Below are positions 9,017 to 16,852 of a stretch of 17,702 bases of DNA, piece by piece. Source of the DNA: Cerioporus squamosus. Lineage: Eukaryota > Basidiomycota > Agaricomycetes > Polyporales > Polyporaceae. Positions within the stretch are counted from its first letter, which is position 1, and each line of letters starts with the position of its first letter. The notes beneath the pieces were generated by a model. The model made no database searches. It was not told where the DNA came from and saw only the letters and a list, made by a program, of their open reading frames with translations. The stretch covers positions 1-17,702 of the forward strand of contig JABYQS010000587.1 in assembly GCA_022592435.1 (NCBI GenBank). The letters run 5' to 3'. A program made the translations under genes and the position numbers.

Positions 9017-10393
9017 ATGGCCACCATTACGACTCCCGTCACCGAGCTCTTCGGTATCAAGCATCCTGTCCTGCTTGCAGGTGAGAACAACACGCTGCGC
9101 CCATGATGTGAGCGGAAGCTCACGAGTCGCGCGGTTTCACTAGGAATGAACGTCGCTGCTGGTCCTGAGTTGGCGGCAGCAGTGACGAACGCGGGCGGTC
9201 TGGGTGTTATTGGTGGTGTGGGCTACACGCCCAAGATTCTGCGGCAGCAGGTACGTACGCGCGCAAGGACATCACCTCCAAGGACCCGCAGCTCACGTCG
9301 CCCACCTCCAGATCAAGGCCATCAAGGACGACCTCGTCGACAAGAATGGGCCTTTTGGCGTTGACTTGCTCCTGCCCCAAGTTGGCGGCAATGCGCGCAA
9401 GACCAACGTGAGTCCTACTCTTCGTACCACTTGCGGACTCCTCGGCTAGGCTAGTAAGTGCTCACGCGCCGCTTCAGTACGACTACACTAAGGGCCAGCT
9501 CCCCGAGCTCATTGATGTTATCATTGAGGAGAAGGCGCGGTTGTTCGTCTGCGCCGTCGGCGTGCCCCCCAAGTGGGTCGTCGACAAGCTGCACGCTGCA
9601 GGCATCCCCGTCATGAACGTACGTCTCTGTTTCCACACCTACCGGCTATGCGCTCTCTAAACAGCAACCGTCTCAACAGATGGTCGGCCACCCCAAGCAC
9701 GTCACGAAGGCACTCGACGCTGGCGTCGACCTCATTTGCGCCCAGGCAGGTGAGGGCGGAGGCCACACCGGCGACATCCCCGCGTCCATCCTCATCCCCG
9801 CATGCGTCGACATTTGCAAGACCCGCAAGTCGCCCTTGACAGGCAAGCCCGTGTACGTCATTGGTGCTGGTGCCGTCTACGACGGCCGGGGGCTGGCTGC
9901 GAACCTCTCGTGGGGCGCGGAGGCGGTCTGGGTCGGCACGCGCTTCGTCGCGAGCAAGGAGGCGGGTGCGCCTAAGGCGCACAAGGAGGCCGTCCTCAGC
10001 GCTGGCTACGAGGATGCTGTCACGACGCTCATCTACACCGGCCGTCCTCTGCGCGTCCGCAGGACACCTTACGTCGATGACTGGTACGTCCCGCGCGCTG
10101 CATCGGAGGCTACTGGGGCATGTCGCTGACACAGAGGCTTTGTTGTGCGCAGGAACAACAACCGCCAGGCTGAGATTAAGGAGCTCACATCGAAGGGTAT
10201 CCTTCCCATCGAGCACGATCTCAAGGAGCACCCTGAGAAGTCGCTCGAGGCGCGTGCGTGGCTTATTGGCCGCGTCTCTGCGCTCATCCACGAGGTTCTG
10301 CCTGCAAAGGAGATCGTGGAGAACATGGTCAACGACGCGGCAAAAATCATCCAGGCGAACGCGGCGAAGGTGTCAGTCAAGGCTAAGCTATAG
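9017..10393 (+). CDS. Nitronate monooxygenase (2-nitropropane dioxygenase family)
   Basis: An FMN-dependent TIM-barrel enzyme that oxidises alkyl nitronates such as propionate 3-nitronate to carbonyl products and nitrite, detoxifying nitro compounds; likely soluble. Exons are 9017-9080, 9144-9250, 9312-9407, 9478-9618, 9680-10083 and 10153-10393, all in phase, giving 350 residues, the usual length for fungal members. Family signatures are the N-terminal PVLLAGMNVAAGPELAAAV and GGLGVIGG, DLLLPQVGGNARKTN, FVCAVGVPPKW, and the catalytic-loop motif AQAGEGGGHTG with the presumed catalytic His165. AGAVYDGRG and VWVGTRF form the phosphate-binding end. The motif has Ala159 where Gly is common. The ATG has a good context (ACCAACATGG). 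No lesion is visible, which makes it a useful internal control for sequence quality. It has no evident functional link to the BTB and RING genes. Confidence 0.93.
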
Positions 10394-10535
10394 GGCTATC
10401 TATGATGTAGTGCACGATCGTATACCATGAACAATACTATTGGGGCATGGAACGGATGGGTGGGCGGGAAAGCTAGCATACATTTAGGAGGGCGAAATAC
10501 CTGGTAGGTGGAGTGCATACATCGACGATCAACTA

Positions 10536-11780
10536 TCACTCGTCAACAGAGGATTGTAGCTTCAGGTCTGGTTCATCCGTGAAGGCGACGCAAGGGACAT
10601 TGTCAAGGGATATCTAGTCACAAAAACAGTCAGCGAGGTACACTGATACCGATGGTCGATGCATCTACCTTCGACAACCGCCGCTGGATGTCCTCTGCAA
10701 ACAGGTCGGTGAAGCGGCGTATCTGCTTGGAGACCACTTTCCTACATGTATCGCACCGAGATGCCTCCTGCAACAAAGAGTCGGCGAGCTCGGGGTTTCG
10801 AATTGCCTCTGCATGTGGTGTCTTGCCTAGGACGTTGCAAATACGTGCCCAATGCGTGTGTAGCCATGAGGCACCAATACAACAGGGATCACATACGTGA
10901 GGGTCCCAGCTGTCGTACGCGTCTTTCTTATGCTGGCCACACTGCTCACAGAGGAACCATGTCCATTTCCCGGGATTTGAGAACCACGCTCGCAAGGGGG
11001 TGCGCCGGAGTTCCTGTAGAGAACTCGTGCAGAGATTCCGATACATGATGAGTCGGTAGTAAGTGGCAGCGTCGATGGAGGCCAGCTCGTCCGCGTAGCA
11101 CACTGGGTCCGGAAGACGGAGGAAGTCTCGCGCCGCGTCCCTCATGAGGGCTGACATGCGGCATTCGTCACCTCCGCTGCCATATCTGGCTGCGAACGCG
11201 TAGACGCGGACGGGAGTCTTTCTGCTGATCTCCTCCAGACGCGGGCGGAGGACGTCGAAGATGTGGTCGATGTGGTACTTGTGCGCGGCGGCGAGGACTG
11301 GCTTCATGCTGTCGAAGGTGGGGAAGGGGGGAAGACTTGCAGAGGGGTAGCAGAGCTTGAGGAACAGCCCGAGCGTGCGCGCGTCCTCTGAGACAGGGAT
11401 AACGGTTGGGAGTGGGCGAGACGAGGGAGGAGATGTCTCAACGTCGACGATGGTGTCGCGATCCAAACGAGTTGGCTCGTCAACGTTGCCACTGGCGTCC
11501 TCCCGCTTCGTCACTGTGGGCTGTGGGACGTCGAACATATCTGCGAAGAAGCTGGAGATGTCCCGGAGGACCCATTTGTTGACGTAGAGGTCCGTCCCGT
11601 CCGACGACCGGAGGACCACGTCTTCAGAGGGACGGTTGAACGGGCTGGGTGCATCGGTGTAGGGCGTTGATGATGTCTGCGTCAAAGTCTCCGGCTCGGC
11701 TTCCAGCACTAAGTAGATGAGAGCGGAACGACATCCAATCAGCCTAGTACTAGAGAGTAAACTTGCAGTGAGAACTCACT
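10536..11780 (-). CDS. BTB/POZ domain protein, paralogue 2 (BTB-2)
   Basis: A BTB/POZ protein of 372 residues, close to BTB-1 (shared PFNRPSEDV, LRSSDG, FADMFDVPQP, AHKYHIDH, VYAFAARYG). Exons on the minus strand are 11780 (A of the start codon), 11708-10669 and 10613-10536; introns are 11779-11709 and 10668-10614. As in BTB-1, the start ATG is assembled across the first intron (CAACA|TGCTGG). The BTB fold spans about 20-160 with a 40-residue Ser/Pro insertion (65-104). Cys pairs C254-x2-C257 and C319-x2-C322, plus C273, C276 and C277, are candidate metal ligands. The last exon encodes ISLDNVPCVAFTDE and further residues, matching the VTLDDAL tail of BTB-1 at its start and extending it. If the last intron is retained, a 12-residue alternative tail ends at 10630. 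It is transcribed divergently from BTB-3 through a shared 483-bp region. Confidence 0.85.
11709..11779 (-). other. Start-codon-splitting intron of BTB-2
   Basis: On the minus strand a GTGAGT donor follows CACAACA and a CTTAG acceptor precedes TGCTGGAAG, creating ATG only after splicing, with A at -3. A CTGAT branch-point-like site is present. The next in-frame Met (residue 58) is inside the BTB fold. Confidence 0.7.
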
Positions 11781-11866
11781 GTTGTGTCGGGGATGTCTGC
11801 TGTTCTGGAGAAAGATCTCTATGCTCAGGGAAAGTTCAGCATAGGTTACAAGGACGACTGCACAGT

Positions 11867-11935
11867 ACGGTGCTGCGGTAAGTCAGGCCGTGGGACATGG
11901 TTCACTTCCGTGGCTTAAAGTTATCGCAGCACCGT
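11867..11935. promoter_or_regulatory. 15-bp inverted repeat with the BTB-family element
   Basis: ACGGTGCTGCGGTAA (11867-11881) and TTATCGCAGCACCGT (11921-11935) are reverse complements at 14 of 15 positions, separated by 39 bp. This is the best preserved inverted pair of the TGCTGCGGTA element, located 87-155 bp upstream of the BTB-2 start and 330-400 bp upstream of the BTB-3 start. It could serve both genes. Confidence 0.6.
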
Positions 11936-12184
11936 CCACTTCCCTTCGCGTACGTAACCTCGCCTACACGCAAGGTCAGCATGGCGGTCAGAAGTGATCA
12001 GAAGCAAGCATGGCCTAGCATGGCGTCAGGTGGCAATGCGCGCCACCAAGTGTACTCTCAGCGGAGCGTCTAACTTACTTACCGTAGCCTCAGGCTGCCA
12101 AGCACGGTACATATATCTTGTCTCCGAACCTGCGGTCGACAAGTAACGACTCGCCACCCCCGACAGTCAGTATCCAGACATTTT

Positions 12185-12235
12185 GTGAGGGACATGTTCC
12201 GCAGAATTTAGCACTGACTCTTCCCTCCATCATAG
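12185..12235 (+). other. 5'-leader intron of BTB-3
   Basis: Donor GTGAGG and acceptor CATAG flank 51 nt with a CTGAC branch-point-like site at suitable distance. The ATG at 12264 follows 28 nt after the acceptor. Its position corresponds to the first introns of the other BTB loci. Confidence 0.5.
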
Positions 12236-12263
12236 GTATCAGAAACTTGAACTTGCCACTGGC

Positions 12264-13343
12264 ATGAACGGCCGTTCAGCCCAGCAAACCCATGCACGGG
12301 CCAGTGGCTCAGAATCCTGTGATGATGCCCCAGCCCCGTTAAGCACTGCAGCACCCCCGTTCAACAGACCATTCACGGATACTATCCTTCAGACTCCTGA
12401 TGGGGTGAACTTCCATGTCTGGAAGGGTATCCTGATCGAAGCATCGCCCGTCCTCGCTGACATGTTCGCGCTTGGTGGCGAGCCACACGCTACCCCCAAA
12501 CCCGAGGCCGAGCCTAACGTAGCCTCGAAATCAGATGGGAAGTCATCTACGTCTGGGACAGCTCTTGTTATCCCCATACCGGAACACAGCTCTGTACTCG
12601 ATCCGCTCCTTCGGACGTGCTATCCGCCACCCCATCCCACATTCCCGTCTCTCGACTTGCTCAAATCTGTCTTGGCGGTGGCGCACAAGTACCAGATGGA
12701 AGGCGTACAGGAGTATCTTACCAAGGAACTCCTCGAACACGCACGTACGGCACCCCTGCGTGCGTACGTCATCGCCGTGCGCTTCGACATGCACCACGCA
12801 GCGGAAGTCGCTGCTCGCCACTTCCTTGGCCTCAAGGTCGCGGACGACTACGTTCCAGAACTCGAGGACATGAGCGCCGGCTCCTACCATCGATTGCTTG
12901 CGTATCGCAAGCGGTGCACACAGACCCTCGCCGACATGATCTCCAGCCGGCTCTCGTGGTTACCAGAGCGGCAGCCCATGTGGCAGTTCCTCGTCTGCGG
13001 ATGCGCTCGCGAGAACTTCACGGTGAGCTTGCGGGACTCTCCCGACGTGCAACGGAACGTCGCAGTGTGGTTTTGGCAGCATTACCGGCGGATCGGCGTC
13101 CTCCTTGCAGAGCGACCTTGTCGCGCTGCGCTCGATGACCCGAAGCTGAATGACCGCGCCGTCGTTGAGACGTTGGGATGTGGAAGCTGCAGGCTTCGAG
13201 TCCACGACGACCTGTATGCGTTCACCGCCTATCTTCTTGAGGAGATCGACCGTCGCCTTGCAGCGGTCAGTCATAACTCTACTGTGTGATGCGGAACCGT
13301 GACTAACGCACTGTCTCTGCAGATACCACTTCCAGCTGAGTAG
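12264..13343 (+). CDS. BTB/POZ domain protein, paralogue 3 (BTB-3)
   Basis: A BTB/POZ protein of 340 residues. Coding exons are 12264-13265 and 13323-13343, with intron 13266-13322 (GTCAGT donor, CTAAC branch site, CTGCAG acceptor). Features in order: PFNRPFTDTILQTPDG (32-47), VWKGILIEASPVLADMF, a Pro/Ser/Glu loop (72-99), VIPIPEHSSVLDPLLRTCYPPP, HKYQMEGVQEYL, and PLRAYVIAVRF. The second half is helical, with C306-x2-C309 near the end. The middle Cys patch of BTB-1 and BTB-2 is reduced to C245-G-C247. It groups with BTB-4 (shared DFHVWK/NFHVWK and KY-MEGV). The start codon is intact in the genome, unlike BTB-1, -2 and -5. Retaining the last intron would replace IPLPAE with a seven-residue tail. 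Adaptor function is inferred only from the domain. Confidence 0.86.
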
Positions 13344-13682
13344 TCAGTATCGGGAGGAATGTCTTCGGGATTGTCGAACATCGTGTTGTGGTGAAGCGTC
13401 AATGTATGTCTCAAAGTGTGAGATCGTCGTCCTACTTTGGAGAAACTTCAGCCCCAGTGTGTGCTGCGGTAATACGCATGAATGGAAGCGTTCCATGACG
13501 TGAGCACGCGGGAGACGTTCTCGATGGCTTATATATATATATGATCGCACGTTCAGAATGCTTTCCTGCCAGGCCGCCTCGCTGCTCCCGGCCAACTGTT
13601 TGCTCTGAAATACTGCAGAAGTGAGGATACCTGACGCGCTGAGGAGAATGGCCGCTAACCTCGGTGCTTCAACCATAACAGG
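13344..13682. other. BTB-3 to BTB-4 intergenic region and BTB-4 promoter
   Basis: No gene is seen. In order it holds a single TGCTGCGGTAA element (13462-13472), a palindrome ATGGAA-GCG-TTCCAT (13482-13496), a CRE-like TGACGTGA (13496-13503), a TATA run (13530-13542) and a leader intron 13621-13681 (GTGAGG donor, CTAAC branch site, AACAG acceptor) ending one base before the BTB-4 ATG. Confidence 0.6.
13461..13542 (+). promoter_or_regulatory. BTB-4 promoter elements: shared motif, palindrome, CRE-like site, TATA run
   Basis: GTGCTGCGGT (13461-13470) is the same 10-mer found at BTB-1 and BTB-2/3, here without an inverted partner. It is followed by a 15-bp palindrome, TGACGTGA (one base from the ATF/CREB consensus TGACGTCA), and TATATATATATAT at 13530-13542. 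The spacing to the ATG at 13683 suits a core promoter with a short spliced leader. Confidence 0.5.
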
Positions 13683-14781
13683 ATGGCCCAACCTGTGCCT
13701 GCGACTTATGCCGAGGGAATAGTACCCTGCCCAGGCGACGGCCTTGACGGACCTGCAGCACGCCAAGCACTGCCGCCCTTCGACAAACCCTCAGCAGACG
13801 TAGTCATCAGGACCGTAGATCAGGTTGACTTCCACGTGTGGAAGTGCCTACTGGGGTCAGTTTCGCAGGTCTTCGCAGATATGTTCGACCCAACGCCTTC
13901 CGCGCCCGATACATCTGCGCCTCCTACATTCGCAAAGTCGGAGCCTCGGATTGGTGAGAAGTCAGTGGTGCAGGTCACGGAAACAAGCGCAGTCTTCGAC
14001 TCCCTCCTCCGCACATTCTACCCGCCGCCCAACATCACGTTCTCCAGCCTCGACGAACTCAAATCGATCATCGCCGCTGCCGACAAATACTGTATGGAGG
14101 GAGTGCTGCAAGTTCTGCGGGACCTCCTCTTGAACGCCTACTTGAGCGAGGAGCCCCTCCGCGTGTACGCCATCGGGGTGCAGTACCGTCGCTTGGACGA
14201 GTTTGGGGGCGTCGCCGAAGCGGCGATCCGTTCGTTCCTCACTCTGTCGGAGGATGACGCCAACGAGTACGTCGAGGAGCTCGACACTCTCAGCGCCAGC
14301 GCGTACCGCCGGCTGCTCTCCTACCGCCGACAGTACCTCATACAGCTGAGGACCGCGCTGCGGGGCCTCGCATGGCTTGATAATGGGGGGTGGACGTTTC
14401 TGCACTGCACCAGCTGCGCGCGCGGTACCACGTCGTATGCTCTGCGGGGAAACACCGGGCAGCGGCGGTATGCGACGCTGTGGTTCATGAGCCACTACCA
14501 GCGCACGGGAGATGCTTTAGGAGCCTGGCCTTCGCGCAAGGCCATAGAAGACAGCTCGTTCTGCGACGATGCCCTGAAGGAGGCCTCCCGTTGTGTCGTA
14601 TGTAGGGAGGTTGTCCATGAGCATATGCGGCTGTTCATGAAGACGTTGGGAACGGAAGTGGACAGGCTGTCTTCGGAGGTAAGCATGCTACACCACTGCT
14701 AGTGCTTACTCCGTGAAGGAAGGCTGACCATCGGGGCCACTTGAATGGCAGGTTGCTGCAACCGTGGTTGTCCCGCATTAG
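13683..14781 (+). CDS. BTB/POZ domain protein, paralogue 4 (BTB-4)
   Basis: A BTB/POZ protein of 341 residues, most like BTB-3. Coding exons are 13683-14678 and 14752-14781, with intron 14679-14751 (GTAAGC donor, CTGAC branch site, GGCAG acceptor). The ATG lies one base after the acceptor of a leader intron, in good context (AGATGG). Features: PFDKPSADVVIRTVDQ (32-47), VWKCLLGSVSQVFADMF, a Pro/Ser loop (71-92), LLRTFYPPP, ADKYCMEGVLQVL, PLRVYAIGVQY, then a helical half with C242-x2-C245 and C304-x2-C307. The family motif LLRTCYP has Phe for Cys here. It is intact, downstream of BTB-3 on the same strand, and convergent with BTB-5. The close BTB-3/BTB-4 similarity and head-to-tail arrangement suggest a local tandem duplication. 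Confidence 0.86.
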
Positions 14782-14962
14782 CGGCATCGTGATCGAAGGC
14801 GAGGTGTTGGTTCACGACCTGCGATATCTGTGCATGTATCTTGCGTACGATCACATGAGAGTCGCATTTCATCTTCAATTCATGCCCGGACCTGCGAGGC
14901 AACAACTATGGTGAGACGGAGACCCCGTGAAATGCTGGCATACGCCAACGCGCGCATCAGTC

Positions 14963-16074
14963 CTACTTGATCTTCAACTCAACCTGCCACGCGTCATTTG
15001 ACCATCAGTAAGGAAGTAGTACTTACCTGCGTACCTTATCGACAACCTCCTCGACGACTTTCATGAACCGCTCCGTGAAGCGTCGCATATCCACAGCGAC
15101 CGTCTTCCTGCACGTCTCGCATGCCCACGCCTCGCTGACAGCATGATCGGTCAGCGCAAAGTCCTCTACCGCCGCCGGATGCGGCGTCGCCCTCAGCACC
15201 TCGAGCAGTCGCTCCCAGTGGCGCACGAACCAAGGCGCAGCGTGGCCACAGCTCCTCCTCTTGCACGCAGGACGGCGCGGGTTATGGGTGACGCAGGACG
15301 GGCACGTGAAGGACGTGTAGTCCTCCATCGACCAGCCAAGATTGGCGTGCCACTCGCACGTCCGTTGGATGTCGAGCTCGCACGGCGCGGCACTGCACTG
15401 CGCGCGGTACAAGGACAGCCGGCGGTACGCGCCCGCGCTCATGTCTTCGAGCTCCTCTGTGAAGGCGTCGTCGGGCGTAGCTGGGGTGCGAGAGTACGCT
15501 TTCGCCGCTGCCTGCGCGATATCTTTGAGCGTGAGGCCGTGCTTCACGGCGGATGCATACGTGCGCAGGGGGTTACTCGCAATCACGGCGGTACCACTTT
15601 CCGCCGGAGAGTGCGCGACGAGAATGTGAGCTGGTATTTGTCCGCGGCGAGTAGATTCGGATTGCCTCTTCGAATGAGGCTAGCATTGGGACCGTCGGCT
15701 CAGGGTGGTAGAGTCTCAGCAGCGGCGCAAGTGTGCGGTGGGACTCTGGGAGAGATGTGATTGTGCGCTGGGGGGGTTGTGGCTGGGGCTTCTAACAGCA
15801 TGCGCTTGAGCACTGGCGATGCGTCCTCGATGATCCACCGGAAGACGAGCAGAGTCGTCATGCCGGAGGTGCGTATCACCGTGTCTGCGGCTTGCTTGTT
15901 GAAGGGGGCGACATCTGAGAGAGCAAGTTGGACGTCAATGATGATCTTCTTGTCTTCCTCGAATTCAAGAGGGGCTTCGATAGTCGATGGACTGGAAAGC
16001 ATGACACAGGTCGGCACTGATCACGCGGCCAAACAGATCAATCCAGAGCCAAGCACATAATCAAGATGCTCACT
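14963..16074 (-). pseudogene. BTB/POZ paralogue 5, frameshifted pseudogene (BTB-5)
   Basis: The minus strand carries a recognisable BTB family member in pieces. The start is split as in BTB-1 and -2 (A at 16074, intron 16073-16017, then TGCCGACC). The first frame reads APFNKQAADTVIRTSG and DASPVLKRMLLEAPATTPP. At a run of seven G on the plus strand (15770-15776) the homology moves to a second frame (LPESHRTLAPLLRLYHPEP), then near 15655-15662 back to the first (LLAADKYQL), and near 15585-15625 to a third that stays open to about 15023 (PLRTYASAVKHG, ELEDMSAGAYRRL, CPSC, CETC). A last intron ending at 14984 would give VELKIK and a stop at 14963-14965; the donor may be GTACGC or GTAAGT. Three frame changes within about 200 bp indicate a decaying copy. 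Confidence 0.8.
16017..16073 (-). other. Start-codon-splitting intron of BTB-5
   Basis: On the minus strand CCAACCA is followed by the donor GTGAGC, and the acceptor GATCAG precedes TGCCGACC. Splicing forms ATG with A at -3, as in BTB-1 and BTB-2. An ordinary ATG three codons after the split one (16002) could substitute here, so this is the weakest of the three cases. Confidence 0.55.
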
Positions 16075-16852
16075 GGTTGGAACCTGTGTGCGTAGGGAAA
16101 CCATTGGCATGACAGACGGCAGGCGAGGAGTGAGCGGTTATAAGGGGTCAGATACTGCAGCATGGGATATGCGCGCGTGTACTCCTCCATGCTGCGGTAC
16201 TGGCCATAGCTCTCACCGTCGTTCGAACACTCTATCCTGCGCTTCTGTGGAGACAGCCTGGGTGCTCGTGCTATTGACAAGGAAGCTGCAGGAGTAGGGT
16301 AGCATTGCACGCTACAGCAAGTGAACGTCAGTCTTCATACAACCGCCCCAAATTCGGAGTAAGTACTTCACGCAGGGATAACCATGTGACGCAGAATTCG
16401 GGCGGGCGAGAAGTGAAGTGACTCGACAATGAGAACTCATTCTCACATAGTACTGTCTGGGCAAAGGAGTGAGCGTAATATGCCATGGCAGCGACGTTGA
16501 ACAAACCTTCGAGGTGTTCGCCCGAGAGGACAGAGAGGACGGCTTGAGGATGACCCCGACATGGCCGCCACCTCGTCGGTGGCGACGACGCCGACCTGTC
16601 ATGAAGCGGCCTGATGGCGGGAGGTTGTATAGGCGGGCGGGCGACGTGCGAGCCGCATGGCGCAGGCACCGGCAAAGGGCGGCAGAGCCGTGACAGTCAC
16701 GCGCACGTGATCGCGTCCGGCCAATGGCTTTGGGGAGGCTACGCGGACAGCGCAGTTCGTTCCTCCCGCGACCGTTCTCTCCTCCGTTTCCCTGCCTCGT
16801 TGCGCTCCCCACCGCGTCCGTCTGCGACGGACTGGATACCCCACGGTCTACG
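16075..16852. other. Intergenic, BTB-5 to RING-B (divergent)
   Basis: Beyond the BTB-5 promoter elements I recognise no gene. Long open frames on the minus strand across 16312-16935 are low-complexity arginine-rich frames over GC-rich sequence and carry no domain. The last 150 bp should be the RING-B promoter and leader. Confidence 0.45.
16138..16199. promoter_or_regulatory. BTB-5 promoter: inverted element pair and TATA-like site
   Basis: TACTGCAGCATGG (16153-16165) and CCATGCTGCGGTA (16187-16199) are reverse complements at 12 of 13 positions and carry the family element. TTATAA at 16138-16143 lies between this pair and the BTB-5 start, about 65 bp from it. The order (inverted pair, TATA, start) on the minus strand suits the promoter of the decayed BTB-5 gene. 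Confidence 0.55.

Larger units (their letters stand above)
11781..12263. other. Divergent promoter region between BTB-2 and BTB-3
   Basis: This region holds the leaders and promoters of two divergent BTB genes and no other gene. It contains a 15-bp inverted repeat carrying the shared element (11867-11935), three copies of AGCATGGC (11978-11985, 12007-12014, 12017-12024), a TATA-like ACATATAT near 12110 facing BTB-3, and a probable 5'-leader intron of BTB-3 (12185-12235). Confidence 0.6.

Noticed and set aside
9611..10291. 226-codon minus-strand frame opposite the monooxygenase
   Set aside because: It is a shadow of the large monooxygenase exons, with no domain.
13530..13542. TATATATATATAT as a microsatellite of interest
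   Set aside because: It is short and in the right place for a core promoter, so it was recorded as a promoter element instead.
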